Part shown: piece by piece, positions 34,632 through 42,860 of the stretch | Layout: each line of letters begins with the position of its first letter | How positions within the stretch are numbered: position 1 is the first letter of the stretch | Source: Streptomyces xantholiticus | GTDB lineage: Bacteria; Actinomycetota; Actinomycetes; Streptomycetales; Streptomycetaceae | NCBI RefSeq assembly: GCF_014651015.1 | Contig: NZ_BMWB01000023.1 | Location: forward strand, 62,001 to 126,000 | Direction of reading: 5' to 3' | DNA: 64,000 nucleotides | Notes under the pieces: generated by a model | What the model was told of the DNA's origin: nothing | Databases searched by the model: none | The model's input: the letters and a program-made list of their open reading frames with translations, nothing else | Made by a program: the position numbers and the translations under genes

Positions 34632-35621
34632 GTGCTCATAGACACCTTCGGCCGAGTGGCCACTGACCTGCGCGTCTCACTGACCGACCGGTGCAATCTG
34701 CGGTGTACGTACTGCATGCCGGAAGAAGGCCTGCAGTGGCTGGCAAAGCCCGATCTGCTCACGGACGACGAGATCGTCCGCCTGATCCGTGTGGCCGTCA
34801 CCGATCTCGGCGTCACCGAGGTGCGCTTCACCGGCGGCGAGCCGCTGCTGCGCCCGGGGCTGGTCGGCATCGTCGAGCGCTGCGCGGCCCTGGAGCCCCG
34901 CCCCAAGATGTCCCTCACCACCAACGGCATCGGCCTCAAGCGCACCGCCACGGCCCTCAAGGCCGCCGGCCTCGACCGGGTCAACGTCTCACTGGACACC
35001 CTGCGGCCCGACGTCTTCAAGACCCTCACCCGCCGCGACCGCCACCGGGACGTCCTGGACGGCCTCGAAGCCGCCCGCGCCGCCGGCCTCACCCCCGTCA
35101 AGGTCAACACCGTCCTGATGCCGGGGCTGAACGACGACGAGGCCCCCGACCTGCTCGCCTGGGCCGTGGAGAACGACTACGAGCTGCGTTTCATCGAGCA
35201 GATGCCGCTCGACGCCCAGCACGGCTGGAAGCGTGACGGCATGATCACCGCTGGTGACATCCTCGAATCCCTCCGGACCCGCTTCACCCTCGCCCCGGAG
35301 GGCGACACCGCCCGAGGCTCCGCACCCGCGGAGCGGTGGGTCGTCGACGGCGGCCCGCACCGGGTCGGCGTCATCGCCTCCGTCACCCGCCCGTTCTGCC
35401 GCGCCTGCGACCGCACCCGGCTCACCGCCGACGGTCAGGTGCGCACCTGCCTCTTCGCCACCGAGGAGACCGACCTGCGGGCCGCTCTGCGTTCCGGGGC
35501 TCCCGACGAGGAGATCGCGCGCATCTGGCGGCTGGCGATGTGGGGCAAGAAGGCCGGATCCGGTCTCGACGACCCGTCGTTCCTTCAGCCGGAGCGGCCC
35601 ATGTCAGCCATCGGTGGCTGA
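34632..35621 (+). CDS. moaA: GTP 3',8-cyclase (molybdopterin biosynthesis)
   Basis: 329 residues from the GTG at 34632. The radical SAM cluster is bound by Cys21, Cys25 and Cys28 in CNLRCTYC. The C-terminal second cluster is CRACDRTRLTADGQVRTC, and the chain ends in GG, as MoaA requires. It converts GTP to 3',8-cyclo-GTP, the first step of molybdenum cofactor synthesis. Its 3' end overlaps the convergent small gene by 18 bases. Other moa genes are not nearby. Confidence 0.96.
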   Translation: MLIDTFGRVATDLRVSLTDRCNLRCTYCMPEEGLQWLAKPDLLTDDEIVRLIRVAVTDLGVTEVRFTGGEPLLRPGLVGIVERCAALEPRPKMSLTTNGIGLKRTATALKAAGLDRVNVSLDTLRPDVFKTLTRRDRHRDVLDGLEAARAAGLTPVKVNTVLMPGLNDDEAPDLLAWAVENDYELRFIEQMPLDAQHGWKRDGMITAGDILESLRTRFTLAPEGDTARGSAPAERWVVDGGPHRVGVIASVTRPFCRACDRTRLTADGQVRTCLFATEETDLRAALRSGAPDEEIARIWRLAMWGKKAGSGLDDPSFLQPERPMSAIGG

Positions 35622-35852
35622 CCCGGCTCCCGTACCGGACTCCCACTGCTCCAGCGTCACGACGTCCTTCAGGAAACCGCGCACACCGAGGAACTGCGAA
35701 AGGTGTTCGCGGTGTTCCTCGCACGCCAGCCATGTCTTACGGCGGTCCGGGGTGTGCAGTTTCGGGTTGTTCCAGGCGAGGACCCATACGGCGTCGGTAC
35801 GGCAGCCCTTGGCCGAGCAGATCGGGGTCTCGTCACTCACCGGATGATTCAC
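35604..35852 (-). CDS. Small conserved actinobacterial protein
   Basis: 82 residues starting with GTG at 35852, or with GTG at 35840. CSAKGCRTDAVWVLAWNNPKLH and TWLACEEHREHL give a Cys/His set that could bind zinc. The remainder ends in an acidic Gly/Ser tail. It overlaps the end of moaA on the other strand by 18 bases. Function is unknown. Confidence 0.7.
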   Translation of the reverse strand: MNHPVSDETPICSAKGCRTDAVWVLAWNNPKLHTPDRRKTWLACEEHREHLSQFLGVRGFLKDVVTLEQWESGTGAGSATDG

Positions 35853-36043
35853 CGGATCATTGTCCCAGCATGGCGACGCCGAGCAGCCACGGGGGGAGCT
35901 GCCCGGCGTCGGTCCGTCGCTCCGACGGGGGATGCGGAGCGCGTAGGCAGTATGTCACGGGCAACGGGTGGCGGTGCACCGGAACTTCATGATTGATCTG
36001 AGGTTTTCTTGAGCTTTCCGTGGCCCGCCGGCAGCGCCGACGG

Positions 36044-36418
36044 TCAGCTCTGACCGGCCCCGGAACGGTCCCCCGGGACGGCCCCCGCCTCCGGCTCCCC
36101 TTCCGTCGGCCCCTGCTCGGCGGCCGCCTCGATCGCCGGCCGCACCGGCGCGGGCACGAACGTGGACGGCAGCGAAGGGGCATTCTCCCGGCCCGCGTTT
36201 GCGATGACGACGGAGATGTAGGGCAGCAGCACGCCGAGCACCAGCGCCACGACGGCCACATGGCGCTCCACGTTCCACAGGACCGCCGCGAGGATCACGG
36301 AAACGGTCCGCACCGACATCGAGATCACATAGCGGCGCTGCCTGCCGCGCACGTCGTCGGCGAGACTCTGCCGCGCACCGGTGATCCGGAAGACCTCGGT
36401 TCCGCCGTGCTTCCGCAT
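36044..36418 (-). CDS. DUF3099 membrane protein
   Basis: 124 residues from the ATG at 36418. The basic N-terminus contains ITGARQSLADDVRGRQRRYVISM, which is the DUF3099 signature. Two membrane spans follow (SVRTVSVILAAVLWNV and VAVVALVLGVLLPYISVVIAN). The C-terminus is disordered with Pro/Glu/Gly. DUF3099 proteins are actinobacterial and uncharacterised. The frame stays open upstream through tyrS antisense, which is not coding. Confidence 0.8.
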   Translation of the reverse strand: MRKHGGTEVFRITGARQSLADDVRGRQRRYVISMSVRTVSVILAAVLWNVERHVAVVALVLGVLLPYISVVIANAGRENAPSLPSTFVPAPVRPAIEAAAEQGPTEGEPEAGAVPGDRSGAGQS

Positions 36419-36646
36419 CGCGTCTTCACCACCCGATTCCCGCACCGGACGTTCCCGGCCATGCCCTGCTCCGACTCCATCCACGGTACGCCCGGTCTGC
36501 GTCGCCTTCGAGAGCGGGGCGGCCCGACGACGGCGTGCCGGGTATGCGTCCGAATGCGTACGAACCTCCCCGACATGCGCTGTACGGCGAGCGGGCCGAC
36601 ACTGGCGACGTAACTGCTCACGCAGAGGCCGTACAAGGAGGCAGCC
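36419..36646. other. Divergent intergenic region
   Basis: A 228-base gap between the DUF3099 gene and the GlsB/YeaQ gene. It should contain both promoters. No palindrome, RNA gene or credible ORF is evident by eye. AAGGAGGCAGCC just before 36647 is the strong RBS of the plus-strand gene. Confidence 0.5.
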
Positions 36647-36922
36647 ATGGGCTGGTTGTGGGCGATCGTCGTGGGGTTCGTGCTGGGCCTTCTCGCGAAG
36701 GCGATCATTCCGGGCAAGCAGCACAGTCCCCTCTGGCTGACCACCATCTTCGGCATCATCGGCGCCGTCATCGGCAACGCCGTGGCGCGTGGTTTCGGCA
36801 TCGCGGAGACCAGCGGCATCGACTGGGGCCGGCATGCGCTGCAGCTCGCGGCGGCCATCGTCATCGTCTTCCTGGGCGACATGGCCTACACCGCCGTCCG
36901 CGGGAAGAAACGTCCCGCCTGA
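36647..36922 (+). CDS. GlsB/YeaQ/YmgE family stress membrane protein
   Basis: 91 residues with a perfect RBS AAGGAGG upstream. WLWAIVVGFVLGLLAKAIIPGKQ, WLTTIFGIIGAVIGNAVARGFG and the third span ALQLAAAIVIVFLGDMAY give the three-span Gly-rich layout of transglycosylase-associated GlsB proteins. Members are induced by stress in many bacteria. The molecular role is unknown. A shared terminator separates it from tyrS. Confidence 0.9.
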   Translation: MGWLWAIVVGFVLGLLAKAIIPGKQHSPLWLTTIFGIIGAVIGNAVARGFGIAETSGIDWGRHALQLAAAIVIVFLGDMAYTAVRGKKRPA

Positions 36923-36926
36923 ACAC

Positions 36927-36967
36927 GCGAAGGCCGGGTGGGCGATCTCGTCCCACCCGGCCTTCGC
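36927..36967. terminator. Bidirectional terminator between GlsB-type gene and tyrS
   Basis: Perfect 16-bp stem GCGAAGGCCGGGTGGG / CCCACCCGGCCTTCGC with a 9-base loop, between convergent stops. Confidence 0.88.
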
Positions 36968-36978
36968 CGTGTCCGGGG

Positions 36979-38247
36979 TCAGCCGGCCGTGACCTCGACC
37001 GCCGCCAGGTTCTTCTTGCCCCGGCGCAGCACCAGCCAGCGGCCGTGCAGCAGCTCGCCGGCCCTCACCAGGGCGTCCTCGGCGGTCACCTTCACGTTGT
37101 TCACGTAGGCGCCGCCCTCCTTCACCGTGCGACGGGCGGCGGACTTGCTCGGCACCAGACCGACCTCGGCGAACAGATCCACCACCGGGAGCAGCTCGCC
37201 GACCCGGGCGTGCGGCAGCTCGGACAGCGCCGCGCGCAGCGTCGCCTCGTCCAGGTCGCCCAGCTCGCCCTGACCGAACAGCGCCTTCGACGCGTTGATC
37301 ACCGCGGCGCACTGGTCGGCGCCGTGCACCAGCGTCGTCAGCTCCTCGGCCAGCGCACGCTGGGCGGCCCGCGCCTGCGGACGCTCGGCGGTCTGCTTCT
37401 CCAGCTCCTCGAGCTCCGCACGGCTCTTGAAGCTGAGAATGCGCAGGTACCGCGAGACGTCCCGGTCGTCCGTGTTCAGCCAGAACTGGTAGAACGCGTA
37501 CGGCGTGGTCATCTCCGGGTCGAGCCAGAGCGTGCCCGTCTCCGACTTGCCGAACTTGGTGCCGTCCGCCTTGGTCATCAGCGGCGTGGCCACCGCGTGC
37601 ACCTCGGCCTCCGGCTCCAGGCGGTGGATCAGGTCCAGGCCCGCGGTGAGATTGCCCCACTGGTCGCTGCCGCCCTGCTGCAGGGTGCAGCCGTACCGCC
37701 GGTACAGCTCCAGGAAGTCCATGCCCTGCAGCAGCTGGTAGCTGAACTCCGTGTAGCTGATGCCCTGCTCGGACTCCAGCCGCCGGGCGACCGAGTCCTT
37801 GGTGAGCATCTTGTTGACGCGGAAGTGCTTGCCGATGTCCCGCAGGAACTCGATCGCGGACATGCCGGCGGTCCAGTCCAGGTTGTTCACCATGACCGCC
37901 GCGTTCTCGCCCTCGAAGGACAGGTACGGCTCGATCTGCGAGCGCAGCCGGGTCACCCACTGCGCGATCGTCTCCGGATCGTTCAGCGTGCGCTCGGCGG
38001 TCGGCCGCGGGTCGCCGATCTGCCCCGTCGCCCCGCCCACCAGCGCCAGCGGCCGGTGCCCGGCCAGCTGGAGGCGGCGGACGGTCAGCACCTGCACCAG
38101 GTGTCCGACGTGCAGGCTGGCCGCCGTCGGGTCGAAGCCGCAATAGAACGTGACGGGACCGTCCGCGAGCGTCTTGCGCAATGCGTCCTCGTCAGTGGAC
38201 TGGGCGATCAGCCCACGCCACTTGAGCTCGTCGACGATGTCCGTCAC
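36979..38247 (-). CDS. tyrS: Tyrosyl-tRNA synthetase
   Basis: 422 residues from the GTG at 38247 with GAAGGAG 11 bases upstream. A class I synthetase: DPTAASLHVGHL carries the HIGH-like motif and KFGKSE the KMSKS-like motif. The C-terminal S4 RNA-binding domain has VGLVPSKSAARRTVKEGGAYVNN. It charges tRNA-Tyr. Codons upstream of 38247 do not resemble the family. Confidence 0.96.
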   Translation of the reverse strand: MTDIVDELKWRGLIAQSTDEDALRKTLADGPVTFYCGFDPTAASLHVGHLVQVLTVRRLQLAGHRPLALVGGATGQIGDPRPTAERTLNDPETIAQWVTRLRSQIEPYLSFEGENAAVMVNNLDWTAGMSAIEFLRDIGKHFRVNKMLTKDSVARRLESEQGISYTEFSYQLLQGMDFLELYRRYGCTLQQGGSDQWGNLTAGLDLIHRLEPEAEVHAVATPLMTKADGTKFGKSETGTLWLDPEMTTPYAFYQFWLNTDDRDVSRYLRILSFKSRAELEELEKQTAERPQARAAQRALAEELTTLVHGADQCAAVINASKALFGQGELGDLDEATLRAALSELPHARVGELLPVVDLFAEVGLVPSKSAARRTVKEGGAYVNNVKVTAEDALVRAGELLHGRWLVLRRGKKNLAAVEVTAG

Positions 38248-38303
38248 GGGTCTCGCGTCTCCTTCGGAAGTGCTGCCGCACGTGTCAATGAACGTGTACG
38301 AGG

Positions 38304-39698
38304 TTATACGCCCTGGCTGACCGAGCTCATATTGAAATCCGGCACCCGCAGCGCGGGCATCGCGGCCCTGGTGAACCAGTCGCCCCACTCACGCGGCAGC
38401 GTCTTCTCGGTCCGCCCGGCCTCCGAGGCGCGCGACAGCAGATCGACGGGCGACTCGTTGAAGCGGAAGTTGTTCACCTCGCCGACGACCTCGCCGTTCT
38501 CCACAAGATAGACACCGTCCCTGGTCAGACCGGTCAGCAGAAGGGTCGCCGGGTCGACTTCGCGGATGTACCAGAGGCAGGTCAGCAGCAGCCCACGGGC
38601 CGTCGCGGACACCATCTCCTCCAGCGAACGCTCACCACCGCCGTCCAGGATCAGATTCCCCGCGCCGGGCGCCACCGGCAGGCCGGTCAGGCCGGCGGTG
38701 TGCCGGGTGCTCACCAGGTGCTCCAGCTTTCCGTCCCGCACCCAGTCCGTCGCCGAAATGGGCAGACCGTTGTCGAAGACCGAGGCGTCGTCGCCGGAGG
38801 CGTGCGCGATCACGAACGGGGCCGATTCGAGACCCGGCTCATGCGGGTCGCTGCGCAGGGCCAGCGGCAGCGGGGACAGCGTCTCGCCGACGCGGGTGCC
38901 TCCGCCGGGCCGCGAGAACACCGTCCGGCCCTCCGCCGCGTCCCGGGCCGCGGACGACCACAGCTGATAGATCAGCAGGTCGGCCACCGCGGTCGGCGGC
39001 AGCAGCGTCTCGTACCGGCCGGCGGGCAGCTCGATCCGGCGCTCCGCCCAGGCCAGGCGCCGCGCCAGCCCGGCGTCCATGGCGGCCGGGTCCACGTCCT
39101 TGAAGTCACGCGTCGAGCGGCCCGCCCATGCCGAGCGGGCGCGATCAGGGGACTTCGCGTTCAGCTCGAGGGTGCCGTTCGGCTGGTCGTGCCGCAGTCG
39201 CAGGCCCGTGGAGCTGCCCACATAGGTGGAGGTCATCTCATGGTTGGCGAAGCCGTACAGCTCACGGCCACCCGCCCGGGCCCGGGCGAAGGCCTCGCCG
39301 AGCGCCGGCGCGAAGTCGGCGAACACGGCGGAAGTCGTCTCCGCGGGCGCGTCCGTGAAGTCCGGGGACGCCGGGCCGGCCTCGACCAGTGGCTGGGCGT
39401 CCTCCGCGGGTCCGGCGCCGCGGGCCGCCGCCTCCGCCGCGCGCACCAGCGGCTCGAGATCGTCCGCGGTCACCGCGGAACGGGACACCACACCGGACGC
39501 GGTGCCCTGCGAGCCGTCGACGGTCGCGATCACGGTGAGGGTACGGCCGCGGGTGACGCCGTTGGTGGTCAGCGCGTTTCCGGCCCAGCGCAGATTGGCG
39601 GAGGACTCCTCGTCGGCGATGACGACACAGCCGTCGGCGGTGGACAGCTCGAGCGCCCGCTCGACGATCTCGTGCGGCTTGCTGGTACGGGCGCTCAT
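38304..39698 (-). CDS. pmbA: PmbA/TldE-type partner of metallopeptidase TldD
   Basis: 464 residues from the ATG at 39698. It has the TldD/PmbA fold with RRIELPAGRYETLLPPTAVADLL and DGVYLVENGEVVGEVNNFRFNESPVDLLSRA near the end. It lacks the HExxxH zinc motif, as expected for the inactive partner. With TldD it forms a barrel heterodimer that cleaves unfolded peptides. Its ATG overlaps the stop of a 32-residue frame that duplicates the end of TldD. Confidence 0.9.
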   Translation of the reverse strand: MSARTSKPHEIVERALELSTADGCVVIADEESSANLRWAGNALTTNGVTRGRTLTVIATVDGSQGTASGVVSRSAVTADDLEPLVRAAEAAARGAGPAEDAQPLVEAGPASPDFTDAPAETTSAVFADFAPALGEAFARARAGGRELYGFANHEMTSTYVGSSTGLRLRHDQPNGTLELNAKSPDRARSAWAGRSTRDFKDVDPAAMDAGLARRLAWAERRIELPAGRYETLLPPTAVADLLIYQLWSSAARDAAEGRTVFSRPGGGTRVGETLSPLPLALRSDPHEPGLESAPFVIAHASGDDASVFDNGLPISATDWVRDGKLEHLVSTRHTAGLTGLPVAPGAGNLILDGGGERSLEEMVSATARGLLLTCLWYIREVDPATLLLTGLTRDGVYLVENGEVVGEVNNFRFNESPVDLLSRASEAGRTEKTLPREWGDWFTRAAMPALRVPDFNMSSVSQGV

Positions 39699-39819
39699 CG
39701 TCCGGCCTCCTGCGTCGTGTTGAGACTGTGCTTTCCCGGGGGACGGCCCCCGGACCCCCAGCAGGGGTTCCCGTGTGCGGCCCGCTCGCTCATCGGCCCG
39801 CCTCCTGCGTCGTGTTGAG
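39693..39819 (-). repeat. Imperfect 32-bp direct repeat separating tldD and pmbA
   Basis: Positions 39693-39724 and 39788-39819 match at 30 of 32 bases, 95 bases apart. Each copy contains the codons for LNTTQEAGR, a stop and an overlapping ATGAGC. The sequence between is GC-rich with GGGGGTCCGGGGGCC-type hairpin sequence. It looks like an insertion flanked by a target duplication. Confidence 0.75.
39695..39793 (-). CDS. 32-residue coupled ORF duplicating the TldD C-terminus
   Basis: MSERAAHGNPCWGSGGRPPG then KHSLNTTQEAGR. The ATG overlaps the tldD stop, and its stop overlaps the pmbA ATG, so ribosomes could pass through it between the partners. The last nine residues repeat the TldD end. Whether the peptide has any function is unknown. 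It may merely preserve translational coupling. Confidence 0.4.
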   Translation of the reverse strand: MSERAAHGNPCWGSGGRPPGKHSLNTTQEAGR

Positions 39820-41313
39820 GATGCTGACACCCCGGAACAGGGCTGAGGGGCAGCCGTGCGAGACGGAGGCGACCTGGCCCGGCTGGGCCTTGCCGCAGTT
39901 GAAGGCGCCGCCGAGCACATAGGTCTGCGGACCGCCGACCTGCTCCATCGAGCCCCAGAACTCGGTCGTCGTCGCCTGGTACGCCACATCCCGCAGCTGC
40001 CCCGCCAGCCGGCCGTTCTCGATGCGGAAGAACCGCTGGCCGGTGAACTGGAAGTTGTACCGCTGCATGTCGATCGACCAGGACCGGTCGCCGACCACGT
40101 AGATACCGCGCTCGACCCCGCCGATCAGGTCCTCCGTCGACAGCCCGCCCGGGTCAGGCCGAAGCGACACGTTGGCCATCCGCTGCACCGGTACATGCGC
40201 GGGGGAGTCGGCGTAGGCGCAGCCGTTGGAACGGCCGAGACCGGTCAGCTTCGCGATCCGCCGGTCCAGCTGGTACCCGACCAGCGTGCCGTCCTTGACC
40301 AGGTCCCAGCTCTGCGCCTCGACGCCCTCGTCGTCGTAGCCGATCGTCGCCAGGCCGTGCTCTGCCGTGCGGTCACCGGTCACGTTCATGACGGACGAGC
40401 CGTACGCCAGCTTCCCCAGCTGGTCGAAGGTCGCGAACGAGGTCCCCGCGTACGCGGCCTCGTAGCCGAGCGCCCGGTCCAGCTCGGTGGCGTGGCCGAT
40501 CGACTCGTGGATCGTCAGCCACAGGTTCGACGGGTCGACCACCAGGTCGTACCGGCCCGCCTCGACGCTCGGGGCGCGCATCTTCTCCGCCAGCAGCACC
40601 GGGATCTGCTCCAGCTCCGAGTCCCAGTCCCAGCCCGTGCCGGTCAGATACTCCCAGCCGCGGCCCGCCGGCGGCGCGATGGTACGCATCGAGTCGAACT
40701 CGCCGGACGTCCCGTCGACGGCGACCGCCGTGAGCTGCGGGTGCAGCCGTACGCGCTGCTGCGTCGTGACCGTCCCCGCAGTGTCGGCATAGAACTTGTT
40801 CTCGTGGACGGTGAGCAGCGACGCGTCCACGTGCGCCACGCCGTCCGCCCGCAGCAGCCGGTCGCTCCACTCCGCCAGCAGCGCGGTCTTCTCCTCGTCG
40901 GGCACGGTGAAGGGGTCGATCCCGTACGACGAGACCCACGTCTTCTCGGCGTGCACCGGCTCGTCCGCCAGCTCCACCCTCTCGTCGCTGCCCGCCGCCG
41001 CGATCACCTTCGCCGACAGCTTCGCCATCGCGACCGCCTGGCCCGCGACCCGCGCCGCGGCGTCCATGGTCAGATCCACCCCGGACGCGAAACCCCACGC
41101 CCCGCCGTGCACGACCCGCACCGCGTACCCGAGGTCCGTGGTGTCGGAGGAACCGGCCGGCTTGGCGTCCCGCAGCCGCCAGGCCGCACTGCGCACACGC
41201 TCGAGCCGGAAGTCGGCGTGCTCGGCACCGAGCGCGCGGGCACGGGCGAGCGCCGCGTCGGCGAGGGCCCGCAGCGGCAGCGCGGTGAACGTCTGATCGA
41301 TGTCGTGGGGCAC
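39790..41313 (-). CDS. tldD: TldD-type zinc metallopeptidase
   Basis: 507 residues from the GTG at 41313, with GGAGG 10 bases upstream. An alternative GTG at 41334 would place the RBS inside the gene. The zinc site is HESIGHATE near residue 267. The C-terminal FNCGKAQPGQ carries the conserved Cys region. TldD with PmbA degrades unfolded peptides and can mature modified peptides such as microcin B17 precursors. The end carries the duplicated LNTTQEAGR. Confidence 0.92.
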   Translation of the reverse strand: MPHDIDQTFTALPLRALADAALARARALGAEHADFRLERVRSAAWRLRDAKPAGSSDTTDLGYAVRVVHGGAWGFASGVDLTMDAAARVAGQAVAMAKLSAKVIAAAGSDERVELADEPVHAEKTWVSSYGIDPFTVPDEEKTALLAEWSDRLLRADGVAHVDASLLTVHENKFYADTAGTVTTQQRVRLHPQLTAVAVDGTSGEFDSMRTIAPPAGRGWEYLTGTGWDWDSELEQIPVLLAEKMRAPSVEAGRYDLVVDPSNLWLTIHESIGHATELDRALGYEAAYAGTSFATFDQLGKLAYGSSVMNVTGDRTAEHGLATIGYDDEGVEAQSWDLVKDGTLVGYQLDRRIAKLTGLGRSNGCAYADSPAHVPVQRMANVSLRPDPGGLSTEDLIGGVERGIYVVGDRSWSIDMQRYNFQFTGQRFFRIENGRLAGQLRDVAYQATTTEFWGSMEQVGGPQTYVLGGAFNCGKAQPGQVASVSHGCPSALFRGVSILNTTQEAGR

Positions 41314-41447
41314 GGCTGATTTTCCTCCAGGCACTCACCGGGATCGCTACGGCACGCAGTGAATCACGGCGCGGGGGCACCGTGTCCCGCGATTGCGTAC
41401 GGCACCCGGCACGTGTGCCGACCATTCCTCGGGAAGCGGCCGTAACG

Positions 41448-41544
41448 GCTCCCCGTCCTGCGCGAGCGGCTGAACATCCCGCCGCCCTCGGCCGGGGACG
41501 CCGCCGGTGACGCGGACGGCATCGCCAACCCCGCGAGCCAGTGA
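41448..41544 (+). pseudogene. Start-less ORF tail
   Basis: The plus strand reads LPVLRERLNIPPPSAGDAAG then DADGIANPASQ and a stop overlapping the GTG at 41541. No start codon or RBS precedes it. It may be the C-terminus of a lost gene upstream of the frameshifted one. The rest of 41314-41540 holds nothing recognised. Confidence 0.3.
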
Positions 41545-42022
41545 CCGCCCGGCACACCCAGCCCCGCCACTGCCGGGACACCGCCCTGCGCATCAGGCTC
41601 GCGGACGGCGGCGGCTGGACCACCTGGGACCTCACCCCGGCGCAGGTCGCGACGCTCGCCGACCCACGAGCTTCTCGTACGCCCCGGACCGCGTCCGCTT
41701 CGACCCGCGCCCCGTCGCCGCCGACCCGCGCCCCGACCTCCTCCCAGCCCTCGCGCACGCCTTCGTCTCCGCCGCCGACCGGGCCCTGCTCCTGGCGGAG
41801 GGCCATCTGGTCTATGCCTCGGGGCGTCCGAACATGGTCGAGGTTCCCGTGGGGGAGGGGCGGCTGCGGATCTGGCGGCACGTGATCGACCTGGCACGCC
41901 CCTGGCGAGAACTGGAGGCAGCCATCACGACGCTTGCGGAGAAGATCGACACCGCCCGCTCGGTCTCGTATTTCGAGGGTGTAGGCACAAATCCGCTCCA
42001 TGGACGGAGGGAGACCCGATGA
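41541..42022 (+). pseudogene. Frameshifted gene leading the phd-vapC operon
   Basis: From GTG 41541 one frame reads TALRIRLADGGGWTTWDLTPAQVATLADPR. Near 41670 a one-base shift is needed to continue SYAPDRVRFDPRPVAADPRPD to HVIDLARPWRELEAAITTLAEK and the stop at 42022. Both halves have good codon bias and no start lies in the second frame. The end overlaps the phd ATG (ATGA), so the gene was probably operonic. Its family is unknown. Confidence 0.55.
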
Positions 42023-42306
42023 GCACGATCTCGGTCCGCGAGTTCTCCTACAACCCCAGCGCCGTCTTCGCCCGTGTCGAGAAGGGCGAGGCGGTCCAGG
42101 TCACACGCCACGGCAACGTCATCGCCATACTGCTTCCCGGCTCCGGGCCGGTGGCGCGGTACTCCGACCTCGTGGCCCAGGGGAAGATCCGCCTCAAGGC
42201 CGCGACCACGTCCGACCTTGACCGCCTGCCCCGCTACGACATTCCCACCGGTGCTCCGGACCCCGTCGAGCTGCTTCTCGCGGAGCGAGAGGACGAGGAC
42301 CGTTGA
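42019..42306 (+). CDS. Phd/YefM-family antitoxin
   Basis: 95 residues. MSTISVREFSYNPSAVFARVEKGEAVQVTRHGNVIAILLPG is the N-terminal DNA-binding fold of Phd antitoxins. The C-terminal half, DLDRLPRYDIPTGAPDPVELLLAERE, would be the disordered toxin-binding part. It overlaps the upstream frame by 4 bases and the toxin gene by 4 bases. It should bind and neutralise the downstream PIN toxin and repress its own promoter. Confidence 0.85.
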   Translation: MSTISVREFSYNPSAVFARVEKGEAVQVTRHGNVIAILLPGSGPVARYSDLVAQGKIRLKAATTSDLDRLPRYDIPTGAPDPVELLLAEREDEDR

Positions 42307-42698
42307 TCTACATGGATTCGTCGGCTCTGCTGACGCTGCTCACGGGCCGGTCCAACGCGGCGGAGCCACGGACTTTTCTCGCTGCCCGCCCCGGCGTCCC
42401 GCTGGCCACCAGCACCCTCGGCTTCGTCGAAACTGTCCGCCAGCTCGACAAGGTCGGGTCGTACCCGACCGCACTCGCCGATCTCGACGGCATGGTGACC
42501 GAGATCCTTCTCACGGAAGAAGTGAAAAATCTGGCCACCCGGGTCCCTGCCTCCCTGCGTTTTCTCGACGCCATCCACGTGGCGAGTGCGCTGATCATGG
42601 GCGAGGCGCTCGACTGCCTGATCACGTACGACAAGCGGATGCTCGACGCCGCCCGGGAGGTGGGACTCGCCGCCTACGCGCCCGGTGCAAAGGAGTGA
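42303..42698 (+). CDS. vapC: VapC-type PIN-domain toxin
   Basis: 131 residues starting at TTG 42303, or at ATG 42312. The PIN nuclease signatures are the N-terminal MDSSALL with the first Asp, FVETVRQ with Glu, and RFLDAIHVASALIMG with the third acid, followed by TYDKRML. VapC toxins cleave RNA, often tRNA or rRNA, and are kept inactive by the paired antitoxin. The pair is a typical accessory module in the otherwise core region. Confidence 0.85.
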   Translation: MIYMDSSALLTLLTGRSNAAEPRTFLAARPGVPLATSTLGFVETVRQLDKVGSYPTALADLDGMVTEILLTEEVKNLATRVPASLRFLDAIHVASALIMGEALDCLITYDKRMLDAAREVGLAAYAPGAKE

Positions 42699-42860
42699 GG
42701 GCCCGGACACCACGAGCCGTCTCTTCTGTAGGGACCCGACAGGGACCGCATCGCGGCACTGTCAGGGCCCGATTCCCCGGGAGGCGTGGCGGACCGATAG
42801 GTTTCCGAGGTAGTCGCCTGGCTCCCAGGTGCTCCAGACCGCTGATGAAAGGGTGATCCG

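Noticed and set aside
36044..38143. A 699-codon open frame on the minus strand ending in the DUF3099 domain
   Set aside because: All but the last 124 codons run over tyrS in another frame and over the GlsB gene. Only the DUF3099 part has family sequence and a start codon.
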